NCBI RefSeq assembly: GCF_040359615.1
Contig: NZ_CP132942.1
Span: 3,596,001 to 3,660,000, forward strand
Direction: 5' to 3'
DNA length: 64,000 nucleotides
From: Tunturibacter psychrotolerans
GTDB taxonomy: Bacteria > Acidobacteriota > Terriglobia > Terriglobales > Acidobacteriaceae
Shown here in pieces: positions 45,727 through 54,838 of the stretch. How positions within the stretch are numbered: the stretch's first letter is position 1; each line of letters begins with the position of its first letter. A model generated the notes under the pieces. The model saw nothing but the letters and a program-made list of their open reading frames with translations. It ran no database searches and was not told where the DNA came from. The translations under genes were made by a program, and so were the position numbers.

Positions 45727-47703
45727 CTAGTTCCCGGCTGGCAAGCCCGGCTGTGCCTGCTGCTGCTTCGAGAATCTCACAGCGCCGCCCTTTTCATACT
45801 TCTGTGTCAGCTCGCCGATGTACACGCGGAAGATCTCCTCCCGCTGCTCATTCAGCAGCTTGTCCTTGGTTGCATTGAAGCTCTTCGCAATGTCGTCGGC
45901 CGTCGGCTCCTGCTTGTCGGTCACGCTGAGAACCACTCCAACCCGCCCTGCATTGATTGGCCCTGAGATCGTACCCTTCGGAAGCGAGAACGCCACCGAA
46001 CCCGCGCCGCTCATCGCGCCAAGATCCGGGACCTGACCATCCTTGCCCACCAGGTCGCTGGTCTTCAACGGAACGTTCATCTCTGCGGCGGCCTTCTTCA
46101 GATCGTTCAGCACCTTCGCCCGCTCGTCCAGCTTGTTCAACTGCGCGCTCAGCAACTGAGGAACCTGCTGCTCACGATAGTCTTCGAGGATGTGTGACTT
46201 GTAATCTGCAAACTCCGGAGCGTGCGCTGGCTTTACATCGGTCACCTGGAACACAGCGAATCCATCACCAGTAGCAACCGCCGCCGGATCCGCACCCTTG
46301 ACCACTGAGAACGCCTGCGTCAGTAGCGGAGAACCGTCAGCAAGCCCGGCAATCACGCCGTCCTTCGCAACGAAGTCCGTTGTAACCGTATGCAAACCCT
46401 TCGATGCAGCCGCCTTTCCCAGACCGTTCTTCTTCGCATCTGCAGCCAGCGCAGAAGCGAACGTCTGCTCTGCCGCGCCTACACGCTGCTGTTCGAGCAC
46501 GGGCACGATCTCTGCCTTCACCTCTTCCAGCGGACGAAGATGCGCCGTCTTCTTATCTTCCACCTGCAGAATGTGGTATCCAAACTGAGTCTTGATCAAA
46601 TCCGACGTCTGGCCAACCGGCAGCGAAAACGCCGCCTTATCAAACTCCGGCACCGTCTTGCCCGGATCCAACCAGCCAAGTTCGCCACCCTGCGTCTTGC
46701 TGCCCGGGTCGTCTGAATTTTTGCTCGCCAGATCGGCAAAGTTCCCGCCGCTCTTGATCTGCTTCAGGATGTCCTCGGCCTTCGTCTTCGCAGCTGCGTC
46801 GACCTTCGCATCAGAACCCGCAGGCACCGCGATCAGGATATGCCGAACCTTCGCCTGTTCCTTCACCTGGTACTGATCCTTGTGCGCGTTGTAGTACGCC
46901 AGTACGTCAGCGTCTGAGATCTGCGGCTTGCCACCCGGCAGGTTCGACGCATCGAACGAGACGTACTCGATCTTCCTTGTCTCAGGAACAGCGTTCGCAT
47001 ACTTCGCAGCGTTCGTCTTGAAGTATGCCTGCAGCTCCGAATCCGAAGGATTGATCGTCTTCCGCACATCGTCGGCCGAGATCACCGCATAATCGAACTT
47101 CACCTTGGTCCCATCGACCTTGTAGGCCTCGCGCACCGCATTATCCGAGACAGAAACTCCGCCCGTGATCAACGCCTGCAGCCGGTTCAGCTCCATGTCG
47201 CTCTTCACCTGCGACTCGAAATCTCCACGAGTCGTCTGGAACGCGCTCTGCACAAAGTTGATATAGGCATCGTCGCCGATGTACTGGCCATTCGGAAACA
47301 GGTACTGCGCAAACGGTCCCGTCTGCAGCTCGCGGCGCAGATCCTCATCGCTCACCTGCAGGTTCATCCTGTCGGCCTCGTGCTTCAGGATTGCCCGCTG
47401 GACCAGAATCTGCCCTGCGCGCGGCAAAAAGTACGGCAGCAAGGCATCCGGAAAGTGCTGTTGCTGCAGCTGCCGGCTCGCCAGCTGATTCACTTCAACT
47501 GTCTTGATCGGAGTGCTCTCCCCAAACACGCGCCCAAAATAACCAGGCTGCTTCACCGTCGCATACACGGACGAGTCACTGGTCGTCGCGTTATCAAAAA
47601 TGCCAGGCACCAGCGTAATCACCATCGTGATCACGGCAAATCCAATAATGACGGCGAAGATAATCTTCGTGATGCGGTTGTCCTGCTGCAGAATACGAAT
47701 CAT
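45727..47703 (-). CDS. Membrane-anchored peptidyl-prolyl isomerase, PpiD/SurA-like
   Basis: The product is 658 residues. One N-terminal membrane helix (~14-36, IIFAVIIGFAVITMVITLVPG) is followed by a long helical SurA_N-type chaperone region (~60-265), a parvulin PPIC rotamase domain (~275-375, with VRHILI and SQFGYHILQV-like FGYHILQVEDK) and a second weaker PPIC-like region to ~610. This is the PpiD-type layout: inner-membrane anchor with a periplasmic foldase that helps secreted and outer-membrane proteins fold. The ATG at 47703 places the helix at the N-terminus. It is divergent from the ADOP permease, 348 bases away, and ends at a strong terminator. Confidence 0.92.
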   Translation of the reverse strand: MIRILQQDNRITKIIFAVIIGFAVITMVITLVPGIFDNATTSDSSVYATVKQPGYFGRVFGESTPIKTVEVNQLASRQLQQQHFPDALLPYFLPRAGQILVQRAILKHEADRMNLQVSDEDLRRELQTGPFAQYLFPNGQYIGDDAYINFVQSAFQTTRGDFESQVKSDMELNRLQALITGGVSVSDNAVREAYKVDGTKVKFDYAVISADDVRKTINPSDSELQAYFKTNAAKYANAVPETRKIEYVSFDASNLPGGKPQISDADVLAYYNAHKDQYQVKEQAKVRHILIAVPAGSDAKVDAAAKTKAEDILKQIKSGGNFADLASKNSDDPGSKTQGGELGWLDPGKTVPEFDKAAFSLPVGQTSDLIKTQFGYHILQVEDKKTAHLRPLEEVKAEIVPVLEQQRVGAAEQTFASALAADAKKNGLGKAAASKGLHTVTTDFVAKDGVIAGLADGSPLLTQAFSVVKGADPAAVATGDGFAVFQVTDVKPAHAPEFADYKSHILEDYREQQVPQLLSAQLNKLDERAKVLNDLKKAAAEMNVPLKTSDLVGKDGQVPDLGAMSGAGSVAFSLPKGTISGPINAGRVGVVLSVTDKQEPTADDIAKSFNATKDKLLNEQREEIFRVYIGELTQKYEKGGAVRFSKQQQAQPGLPAGN

Positions 47704-48051
47704 GCTTGACTAAAACCTTCACTTCGCGCGAAAGCCGCTTCCCTCACAGGAAATTTGGCTGCGTGCCCGGGATTTTGCGTGACCTTGCGGGGAGGTCTTT
47801 CGACCAACGCCACGCCGGTTGCAGGGCAAGCGACAAGTATAAATCACCAGCCTCTGGAATTCATCTTCCGCCAGCGCCCTGCAACGCAAGTGTCCATCTT
47901 TGGACGATTCGCTTCGCATATGGACACCTTCAAATTTCGGTAACATCTCCACATCAAGCTAACTGACTGACAGAACAAGGACTTCACCCAAACCCGCTCC
48001 GGCATTCCAATTGCTTCACGACTCATAACCACAGCTCTCGCGAGGATCCGT
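47704..48051. other. Divergent intergenic region with inverted repeat, no gene seen
   Basis: 348 bases between divergent ppiD-like and ADOP genes. The short reading frames here look like chance. An 8-bp perfect inverted repeat (GTGTCCAT at 47890 and ATGGACAC at 47920, centres 30 bp apart) is the only clear structure, possibly a regulator site. No confident promoter was assigned. Confidence 0.4.
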
Positions 48052-50547
48052 ATGCGCACCTTTTTTAGTGACCTGAAGATTGCTATTCGCCACTTGTCGA
48101 AGTCCCCAGGATTCTCCGCAACCGCCATCCTGATGTTGGCTCTCGCCATCGGTGCAACCACCGCCATCTTCTCGCTCGTTGAAGGCGTACTCCTCCGCCC
48201 CCTCCCCTTCCCTGACCCCAGCCGCCTCGTAGTCCTCTCCGACATCCTCAAAGGCCTGGACACCGGCGGCGGTAACAATGAAGCCGGTGTCACCGCGCCC
48301 GACATCCGCAACTACAGCCGTGATACTCACAGCTTTACCAGCCTGGGCGGCTACCACACCACCAGCTATGAGTTGTCTGGCGTGGGCGAGCCCGCCAATG
48401 TCAACGCTGCTCGCATGAGCAGTGGCGTATTTCCTGCCCTCGCCGTCCAGCCGCTCATGGGCCGCTTTTTTACGAAGGAGGAAGATGATCAGCATCAGCA
48501 GGTCATGGTCCTAAGTTACTCAACATGGCAGACCCGGTTTCAAGGCGACCCCAACGTCCTCGGTCGCAAGGTTCTACTCAATCGCAAGCCCTACCTCATC
48601 ATCGGCGTCATGCCACGCAACTTCGAGTTCCCCCTGGTCCCCGGCCATCTCAACCGCAGTGAGTTCTGGGTTCCCATCAGCTTCGAACCGCAGGAACTCG
48701 GTACCGGCTCGGCCTCGTGGAACTTTGAGATGGTAGGCCGCCTTAAGCCGGGTGTCACCATCCCTCAGGCCATAGAAGATGCCAACGTAGTAGCCAAAGA
48801 GACTGTCCGGAACTATCCCGCCTTCATGGCCGGGTTCAGCATCACCTCCACCGTTCGGCCGCTCGACGAAGAAACCGTCGAAGAAGCGCGGCCTCTCATT
48901 CGCACTCTCTTCCTCGCTGTTGCTGTCGTTCTTCTGATAGCGTGCGCGAACCTTGCCGGCCTTCTTCTGGTCCGCTCCATCCGGCGCCGTCGCGAGATTG
49001 CCGTCCGTCTCGCACTGGGCGCCAGTTCATCTACCCTGCTCTGGCAGGCGATTCTGGAAAGCCTCGTCCTCAGCGTTTCCGGAGGAGTTCTAGGCCTCAT
49101 TCTTGCCGCCATTGCGCTTCGCGTGGGCATCCAGGCACTTCCTGAGACGTTGCCACGCATTAGTGAGATTGGCCTCGACTGGCCTGTCGTCGCCTTCGCT
49201 CTCGTCCTGGCAATCGTCACCGGCATTGTCTGCGGCCTCGCCCCCGCCTTCGCGGCCATCCGCACCAGCGTCAACGACACTCTCAAAGAAGGTGGCCGAA
49301 CCGGCACCTCAGGTGGAGGCCACGCAAGACTTCGCTCGGTACTGGTGATCTCCGAGATCGCCGTCGCGCTCGTTCTTCTCGCCGCCTCCGGCCTTCTGCT
49401 GCGCAGCTTCGAGAAAATGCGTCAGGTCGATCTTGGCTTTCAACCAGACCACACACTAGTCGCCAGCTACAGTCTTCCCAAAAAACAATATGGAAACCAG
49501 ACCGCCGTTAACGAGTTTAGCCATGAGCTCATCGCGCGCCTGCAAGCTCTTCCGGGCGTCAAAAGTGTTGGTTTGACCACCTTCCTTCCCGCAAGCGGTC
49601 AGAATTCTAGTAGCGCCTTCGTCGCAGAAGGCCACGTTCTGCCCCCAGCCGCAGGAGGGCTCGATCTGGGAACATCCATATCCGTTCAGGGCGACTACTT
49701 CCGCGCAGTTGGGATTCCACTGCTCAAGGGGAGGCTCTTTACCCCCGATGACAATGCAAACCAGCCACCTGTCGTCATCGTCAATCAAATGCTCGCGCAG
49801 GAGTCCTGGCCCGATCAAAATCCCATCGGCAAGAGATTCCGCATCGGCTCTGAGACGATGACCACGCCGTGGGCAACTGTAGTCGGAGTAGTCTCGGATG
49901 TAAAAGAGAACTCACCCGATCTCCCGCTGAAACAGCAGTACTACAAACCTGTCGAACAAGAGGAAGCAATGGCGGGATCGCTTGGCTCCCCGGACGACAT
50001 CAACGGCAACGGCGGATACATCGCAGTGCGAACGTCGATGGCTCCCGAACAGATGGAGAATCTCTTGCGCTCCACCGTGCACTCTATCGATCCGCAGCTT
50101 CCTCTCACGCAGGTCCAGAGCATGGAGCACGCCCTCTCAGACACGGAAGCTCCACGCCGTTTCAACACGGCACTGATCTCCTCCTTCGCCATTATTGCGG
50201 TGTTGTTGGCAGTCCTGGGCATCTACAGCGTCATCGCGTTTTCCGTTGCGCTACGCGTGCAGGAGATGGCAATTCGAATGGCTCTCGGATCTCAACGTGC
50301 GGGAATTGTTCGCTTGGTAGTTCTATCAGGTGCCAAACTCGCAATCATCGGTTGCGCGATTGGTCTGGTAGGAGCCTTCGCCGCCTCCCGCATTATTAAG
50401 ACCTTCCTCTTCGGCGTCAGCGCATTCGACCCCATCGTGCTTACTCTTGCGACACTCTCGCTCCTGCTACTGGCGCTAGCCGCATCTCTGCTTCCGGCGC
50501 GTCGCGCAGCCTCCGTCGACCTCACCCAAGCACTACGATCCGAGTAA
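48052..50547 (+). CDS. ADOP-type orphan ABC permease (duplicated MacB/FtsX)
   Basis: The product is 831 residues. Two MacB-like halves are visible: helix 1 (~20-45, ILMLALAIGATTAIFSLV) and a MacB_PCD domain (~50-250), an FtsX block of three helices (~285-410), then another helix (~435) with a second MacB_PCD (~460-680), and a last FtsX block (~705-825, ending PARRAASVDLTQALRSE). This duplicated layout without an ATPase is the acidobacterial duplicated orphan permease (ADOP) family. The start ATG 48052 has GAGGAT just upstream. No ATPase or membrane fusion partner is adjacent. Role unknown; MacB relatives export or act on envelope substrates. Confidence 0.93.
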   Translation: MRTFFSDLKIAIRHLSKSPGFSATAILMLALAIGATTAIFSLVEGVLLRPLPFPDPSRLVVLSDILKGLDTGGGNNEAGVTAPDIRNYSRDTHSFTSLGGYHTTSYELSGVGEPANVNAARMSSGVFPALAVQPLMGRFFTKEEDDQHQQVMVLSYSTWQTRFQGDPNVLGRKVLLNRKPYLIIGVMPRNFEFPLVPGHLNRSEFWVPISFEPQELGTGSASWNFEMVGRLKPGVTIPQAIEDANVVAKETVRNYPAFMAGFSITSTVRPLDEETVEEARPLIRTLFLAVAVVLLIACANLAGLLLVRSIRRRREIAVRLALGASSSTLLWQAILESLVLSVSGGVLGLILAAIALRVGIQALPETLPRISEIGLDWPVVAFALVLAIVTGIVCGLAPAFAAIRTSVNDTLKEGGRTGTSGGGHARLRSVLVISEIAVALVLLAASGLLLRSFEKMRQVDLGFQPDHTLVASYSLPKKQYGNQTAVNEFSHELIARLQALPGVKSVGLTTFLPASGQNSSSAFVAEGHVLPPAAGGLDLGTSISVQGDYFRAVGIPLLKGRLFTPDDNANQPPVVIVNQMLAQESWPDQNPIGKRFRIGSETMTTPWATVVGVVSDVKENSPDLPLKQQYYKPVEQEEAMAGSLGSPDDINGNGGYIAVRTSMAPEQMENLLRSTVHSIDPQLPLTQVQSMEHALSDTEAPRRFNTALISSFAIIAVLLAVLGIYSVIAFSVALRVQEMAIRMALGSQRAGIVRLVVLSGAKLAIIGCAIGLVGAFAASRIIKTFLFGVSAFDPIVLTLATLSLLLLALAASLLPARRAASVDLTQALRSE

Positions 50548-50614
50548 CGAAGGAGTTTCCTGAGGGTTCCAGAACGATAAAGTACGGAACCCTCACGTAG
50601 CCAGACTGGCGCAG

Positions 50615-51004
50615 TTACTGCTTCGCCACGCCCGTGGAACTCGATCCAGCTGGAGCAGGCATATAGACAATCACCTCACCGGGCCGGGTGTAATGCAGTT
50701 CCTCGCGCGCTTGATGCTCAATCGCATTGGGATCGCTCTGCAGCCGCTCCACATGCCCCTTCAACAGATCATTCTCCCGCTGCAGGCTGCGCAGCTGGCT
50801 GTCCAGACTCTGTGCATCGTTCCGTTTCTGTTGGTAGACCGTCAGTCCGTTTTGCCCAAAGATAACGTGATACCCCATCGCCACCGCAAGCACCGCTGCC
50901 GCGCCGGTAGCGACCTTCCGCCACCCCAGCCGGCCTCGCTCATACAGACGCACGATCGTGCTCGACCGCTTCGGTACCGCGCCTGTTGTATTCAAACGAG
51001 TCAT
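50615..51004 (-). CDS. FtsB/DivIC-type septum formation initiator protein
   Basis: The product is 129 residues. A short polar N-terminus (~1-30) is followed by one membrane helix (~32-50, AAAVLAVAMGYHVIFG) and a coiled coil (~57-92, QQKRNDAQSLDSQLRSLQRE). A conserved C-terminal HQAREELHYTRPGE (~97-110) is typical of FtsB/DivIC; the YxxPGE motif is diagnostic. These proteins join FtsL and FtsQ in the divisome at the inner membrane. It is divergent from bioY and convergent with the ADOP permease. ATG 51004. Confidence 0.9.
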   Translation of the reverse strand: MTRLNTTGAVPKRSSTIVRLYERGRLGWRKVATGAAAVLAVAMGYHVIFGQNGLTVYQQKRNDAQSLDSQLRSLQRENDLLKGHVERLQSDPNAIEHQAREELHYTRPGEVIVYMPAPAGSSSTGVAKQ

Positions 51005-51278
51005 CCCAATTTCAGTACAGACTTCGCTCTCACCACCGTCAAGTGGAAATCCCCAATTCCCACAGGCACGTACCTACTTCATACCGCCTTCGGATACAAA
51101 GCTGTAAAAAAATCGATCTCCACACCATCCGAATCCACGCTGATGACCGAATAACCTGCACGAACTCAGCCGCCTTGTTATCCTTCTTGTGTGGAACGTG
51201 CAATCTGACGCTCATCCTCAACACCTCCACCGAAGCTCAAAAACACGAAAGCAATCACAGCGCGAAAGGATCTCCCGC

Positions 51279-51875
51279 ATGCAATCCGCCACCTCCTCTC
51301 AACTCGGTCTCACACACCGCACCGGATCGCTTCAGGAATCTCTCTCCGGCAAAGTCGTCCTTACCGTCGCAGCGAGTGCCTTCGTAGCCATCTGCGCGCA
51401 CATCTCTTTACCGCTTCCCTTCACACCCGTGCCCCTCACCCTGCAGAACTTCGCCGTCATCCTGATCGGCATGTTGCTCGGTCCCGTAGCCGGCTTTTCC
51501 GCGATGGTTCTATATCTGGCCGAAGGCGCGATGGGCCTCCCTGTCTTCACTCCACACAGCATCGGCGGCATCGCTCACCTGCTCGGTCCCAACGCAGGCT
51601 ACCTCTTCTCCTATCCTCTGGCTGCGGCAACCGCCGGGTGGGCTGTCCGCGCCATGCAGCGCATCACCACTCCCTTCCGTGCCGGCCTCGCAGCCGCATC
51701 CCTCGCCAGCGCGCCCATCTTCATCCTCGGAGCAGGCTGGCTCGCACATCTCCTCCACACCAGCGCCGCCGCCACATGGACCATGGCTATCGCCCCGTTC
51801 CTCCCCGGCGAGATCGTCAAGATCACCGCGGCCGCTGGCATCTTCAGCTCAATCAAACGCTGGCGCAAGTCCTAA
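51279..51875 (+). CDS. bioY: Biotin transporter BioY
   Basis: The product is 198 residues with six hydrophobic helices. BioY family motifs are PFTPVPLTLQNFAV (~47-60, substrate-binding loop), GAMGLPVF (~86-93) and GPNAGYLFSYPLAA (~105-118). BioY is the substrate-binding S component of biotin ECF transporters; it can work alone or with EcfAT. The start is ATG 51279, preceded by AAAGGA; an upstream ATG at 51189 adds a polar 30-residue leader without support. No ecfA/T or birA genes lie near. It is followed by mqnD on the same strand, 91 bases later. Confidence 0.94.
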   Translation: MQSATSSQLGLTHRTGSLQESLSGKVVLTVAASAFVAICAHISLPLPFTPVPLTLQNFAVILIGMLLGPVAGFSAMVLYLAEGAMGLPVFTPHSIGGIAHLLGPNAGYLFSYPLAAATAGWAVRAMQRITTPFRAGLAAASLASAPIFILGAGWLAHLLHTSAAATWTMAIAPFLPGEIVKITAAAGIFSSIKRWRKS

Positions 51876-51966
51876 CGCGACCACCCAGCCGCAAGCAACC
51901 AAACTTAGCGCAGAGCCACTCCCCACTGCGCATCACACACGCATCACGAACACCGAAGGAAGCATC

Positions 51967-52821
51967 ATGATCACCGCAAGCACCGCAATCCAGGAAATCA
52001 GCATCGCCCACAGCCCCGACTCCGACGACGCCTTCATGTTCTATGGCCTTGCCACCAACAAGGTCCGAGTCCCCGGCTACAAGTTCACCCACACCCTCAC
52101 CGACATCGAGACCCTCAATCACCGCGCCATCAACGAGGCCTTCTACGACGTCACCGCCATCTCCTTTCACGCCTACCCGTATTTGCAGGACAAATACACA
52201 CTCATGTCCTGCGGCGGCAGCGTCGGCGAAGGCTACGGCCCAATGATCGTCGCACCCCGCAAGCTCTCTCTCGATGAAGTCAAGAAGACGCGCATCGCGG
52301 TCCCCGGCACCCTCACTACCGCTTATCTCACCCTAAAGCTCTTCGCCCCCGAGATCGAAACCGTCACCGTCCCCTTCGACAAGATCATCCCCTCCGTCGT
52401 CGCGGGCGAGTTCGACGCCGGCCTCATCATCCACGAAGGCCAACTCACCTACGCCAACGATGGCCTCATTAAGCTCCTCGACCTCGGCCAGTGGTGGCGC
52501 GAACAGACCGGTCTCCCCCTCCCCCTCGGAGGCAACGCCATTCGTCGCTCCCTTGGCGCCGAAACTCTCCTCACCACCACCAACGCCCTGCGCGACAGCA
52601 TCCAGCACGCACTCGACAACCGCGAAGAGGCACTTGCCTACGCCATGCAGTTCGCGCGCGACCTCGACCCCACGCTCGCCAACCGCTTCGTCGGTATGTA
52701 CGTCAACGAGCGCACCCTCAACTACGGCGAAGACGGCAAAGACGCCATTCGCAAACTCCTCGCCATGGGCTACGATCGCGGCATCATCCCCCACCGCGCC
52801 AACGTGGACTTCATCGGCTAA
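51967..52821 (+). CDS. mqnD: 1,4-dihydroxy-6-naphthoate synthase MqnD (futalosine menaquinone pathway)
   Basis: The product is 284 residues. It matches MqnD: AHSPDSDDAFMFYGL (~13-27; the usual SPCPNDTF pattern), DIETLNHRA (~46), GGSVGEGYGP (~85), VPGTLTTAYLTL (~111) and GLIIHEGQLTYA (~151), GQWWREQTGLPLPLGG. It converts cyclic de-hypoxanthinylfutalosine to 1,4-dihydroxy-6-naphthoate. Its presence says this organism makes menaquinone by the futalosine route; the other mqn genes are not in the window. GAAGGAA precedes ATG 51967. The longer frame from 51679 runs over bioY and is rejected. The last gene before a strong terminator. Confidence 0.94.
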   Translation: MITASTAIQEISIAHSPDSDDAFMFYGLATNKVRVPGYKFTHTLTDIETLNHRAINEAFYDVTAISFHAYPYLQDKYTLMSCGGSVGEGYGPMIVAPRKLSLDEVKKTRIAVPGTLTTAYLTLKLFAPEIETVTVPFDKIIPSVVAGEFDAGLIIHEGQLTYANDGLIKLLDLGQWWREQTGLPLPLGGNAIRRSLGAETLLTTTNALRDSIQHALDNREEALAYAMQFARDLDPTLANRFVGMYVNERTLNYGEDGKDAIRKLLAMGYDRGIIPHRANVDFIG

Positions 52822-52880
52822 CCCGGCCGGTTCATAGGCACTCCAGCATCAGCGTATTACTCAAATACTTTCATCCAACT

Positions 52881-52916
52881 CACAGCTTGCAGGCCTGTTT
52901 TACGCTGCAAGCTGTG
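52881..52916 (+). terminator. Hairpin terminator after mqnD
   Basis: A perfect 12-bp inverted repeat (CACAGCTTGCAG with CTGCAAGCTGTG), loop of 12 nt, is followed by TTATCTTT on the plus strand. It lies 60 bases after the mqnD stop. Confidence 0.8.
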
Positions 52917-52938
52917 TTATCTTTAACAAGTCGGCTGA

Positions 52939-52967
52939 TTGAGTCCTGCCTGCAACACCCCATACAA
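52939..52967 (+). promoter_or_regulatory. Possible sigma70-type promoter of tRNA-Lys
   Basis: TTGAGT (52939) and ATACAA (52962) are 17 bases apart, and start about 70 bases upstream of the tRNA. The -10 element is a weak match; this is a candidate only. Confidence 0.35.
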
Positions 52968-53008
52968 AGACTCTCACCGATCTCCTTCTCCAGGAGAAAA
53001 AACCAAAT

Positions 53009-53084
53009 GGACGCGTAGCTCAGTTGGTAGAGCATTCGACTCTTAATCGACTGGTCGTAGGTTCGATCCCTACCGCGTCCACCA
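53009..53084 (+). tRNA. tRNA-Lys (anticodon CTT)
   Basis: A 76-base cloverleaf with CCA encoded: acceptor GGACGCG pairs with CGCGTCC, D arm GCTCAGTTGGTAGAGC, anticodon loop CTCTTAA (CTT, lysine), T arm GTAGG-TTCGATC-CCTAC, then ACCA. The first anticodon-stem pair is a T-C mismatch. It is the boundary of the malonate decarboxylase block. Confidence 0.97.
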
Positions 53085-53152
53085 CCTTCAAATCAATAAC
53101 TTATGAAGCACGGGCTCAACATAAGCCGTAGATATTATGGTGAAAATTGGGG

Positions 53153-53220
53153 TACCCGAACAGCTTTGCTGCAGGCTGTCTCAAGCTCTCTATTTGGCTT
53201 GGGCGAACATATTTCGGGTA
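53153..53220. ncRNA. Candidate structured element (three-way junction), strand unknown
   Basis: Between tRNA-Lys and mdcH an outer 8-bp stem (TACCCGAA with TTCGGGTA) encloses a short hairpin (CAGC with GCTG) and a 7-bp hairpin (53180-53186 with 53197-53203, 10-nt loop), joined by about nine unpaired bases. The layout suggests an RNA junction or a transcript end structure. No T-tract follows, so it is not a simple terminator. Read from sequence only. Confidence 0.3.
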
Positions 53221-53265
53221 GTGAGCTTTCAGGATAGGTGATAGCCAGGCCCTTCACATCAGACT

Positions 53266-54183
53266 TTAAGCGGCGGCGAGTCGCAAAACATGTCTGAAAA
53301 GATCCGATGTGACGACAGAAGCGGTAACGCCCGGGACGTTTTCTTCCGCGAGGTCTGCCAAGGTGTGGCCCGGCGGCATTTCAAGAAAGAGGTTACAGCC
53401 CAATTCCTCCGCGACTATCGTCGCATCATGCCAGCGAACTCCGTGGGCGATGTTGTCCGCCAAATCCTTTGCTACTGCCGACGCGGAGCGCACAGCTCGT
53501 GCATTCACGTTCGCAATATAGGGAAACTTTGGCGCCTTTAGCTGCATAGAATTTAACTGAAGCCGAAGTGAGTCGGCAACGGATGAAAGTAGAGGACAAT
53601 GGGACGGCACTGAAACGTGTAGGAGCTCAGCCTTCCTGGCACCGTGCCGGCGGCCCTCTTCTAAAACCTTCTGCATCCCTTCTATGGAGCCTGCAATTAC
53701 GATCTGCCTCGGTGCGTTGATATTTCCTACGAATACCGGAGACGCGGCCGTGTGTACAGAATCGACAATCGCCGTAACCTGTCGCTCATTAAGACCGACG
53801 ACGGCAGCCAATCCGTATCCGACTGGATATAGCTTTTCCATTTTCTCTGCGCGGGAACGAACCAGAATTACCGCATCTTTTAATGAGATCGCCTCGGCGA
53901 CGACTGCTGCTGCAAAAGCGCCCACAGATAAACCCGCAACCGCACAACAGGTAACACCACCTCTCTGTAAAGCTCTACCTGTGGCAACTCCAGAAGCGAG
54001 AAGAGCCAACTGAACCGATACCGTCGAATTCAGTGCCTCAGGCGAATCCAACAGACGAACATCGGACCTCAATACGTCGCTGATCTCATCGAGTGTCAAT
54101 TGGACGGCAGGATCATCAACGAGTTCATGAAGCATTCCAGGTCTCTGTGCTCCTTGTCCCGGAAACAAAAATGCAGTATTCAC
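53266..54183 (-). CDS. mdcH: Malonate decarboxylase subunit epsilon (malonyl-CoA:ACP transacylase, MdcH)
   Basis: The product is 305 residues. It has the FabD-type acyltransferase fold with FLFPGQGAQRPGM at the N-terminus, nucleophile elbow GLSVGAFAA (Ser ~85), a conserved VPSHCPLL-type His segment (~190) and EMPPGHTLA near the end. In malonate decarboxylase it loads malonyl from malonyl-CoA onto the ACP subunit at start-up. The start is a GTG at 54183 with GAGAGGATAG upstream; one base separates it from the mdcG stop. An in-frame ATG at 54201 is possible but would overlap mdcG. Last gene of the operon. Confidence 0.9.
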   Translation of the reverse strand: MNTAFLFPGQGAQRPGMLHELVDDPAVQLTLDEISDVLRSDVRLLDSPEALNSTVSVQLALLASGVATGRALQRGGVTCCAVAGLSVGAFAAAVVAEAISLKDAVILVRSRAEKMEKLYPVGYGLAAVVGLNERQVTAIVDSVHTAASPVFVGNINAPRQIVIAGSIEGMQKVLEEGRRHGARKAELLHVSVPSHCPLLSSVADSLRLQLNSMQLKAPKFPYIANVNARAVRSASAVAKDLADNIAHGVRWHDATIVAEELGCNLFLEMPPGHTLADLAEENVPGVTASVVTSDLFRHVLRLAAA

Positions 54184-54184
54184 G

Positions 54185-54838
54185 TTAGCTATCCTCTCCA
54201 TTCGACAGATTCCAAGGATTGGAGCCGAGAATGCGGCCGTCACTCGTGCGAAGCAGAATCTTGCGAGGCGAGGTTGTCGCGAATTCCTCCAAAGAAAAAC
54301 CACAGAACGGCGTTTCTACCAATGCATCGACCTTTCCCGGAGCACTACTGATCATGCGCCACAAATCCTGTGCTTCTGTAATCTCGAGTTTTCCAGGCGC
54401 GAAAAGTATGAAGTCTAAATCACTGTCAGCGCGGACAGCCGGTATCCCTGAGGCCAGTTCATAACCCACGCTCCCGCCCGGACCCCAGTTCATATCTAAT
54501 CCTACGAGGTGGCTTTCGAGATGAGACAGGGTTCGGAACGCCTGTAGTACCCGGCGTGAATCCTCTGCGAGCATCAGCCGCAACTGATCTGGCGGCCGAA
54601 TCTCTAACACTTCACTCAAACTTGTGAATCCTGCGCAGCGTTCGTGCCTCTGCGCTCCGCGCACTCCCACGGGGATCAATCCATCTGAGATGCGGCCTCT
54701 CCGCACAACCACCCAAGGGCGCTGCTTCGGATTGAGATATCGGCATGCTGGCTCCCCTTCAGCGGACTTGATCGTCGAATTCGTTCCTAGGAGAATGAGA
54801 TCGTGAACATGCAGCGCGCAGACCATGGATCGCCTCAT
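54185..54838 (-). CDS. mdcG: Phosphoribosyl-dephospho-CoA transferase MdcG (malonate decarboxylase holo-ACP synthase)
   Basis: The product is 217 residues. The family nucleotidyltransferase-like pattern GPGGSVGYELASG with nearby DSDLDFILFAP (~113-140) binds the dephospho-CoA-derived donor and metal. It attaches the 2'-(5''-phosphoribosyl)-3'-dephospho-CoA prosthetic group made by MdcB to the ACP serine of MdcC. Start ATG 54838 overlaps the transporter gene stop (ATGA, 4 bases), so the two are coupled; an upstream ATG at 54892 is rejected. Its name order matches known mdc operons. Confidence 0.88.
   Translation of the reverse strand: MRRSMVCALHVHDLILLGTNSTIKSAEGEPACRYLNPKQRPWVVVRRGRISDGLIPVGVRGAQRHERCAGFTSLSEVLEIRPPDQLRLMLAEDSRRVLQAFRTLSHLESHLVGLDMNWGPGGSVGYELASGIPAVRADSDLDFILFAPGKLEITEAQDLWRMISSAPGKVDALVETPFCGFSLEEFATTSPRKILLRTSDGRILGSNPWNLSNGEDS

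Noticed and set aside
53009..53084. Tandem tRNA cluster
   Set aside because: Only one cloverleaf is present; the following 180 bases form no second tRNA.
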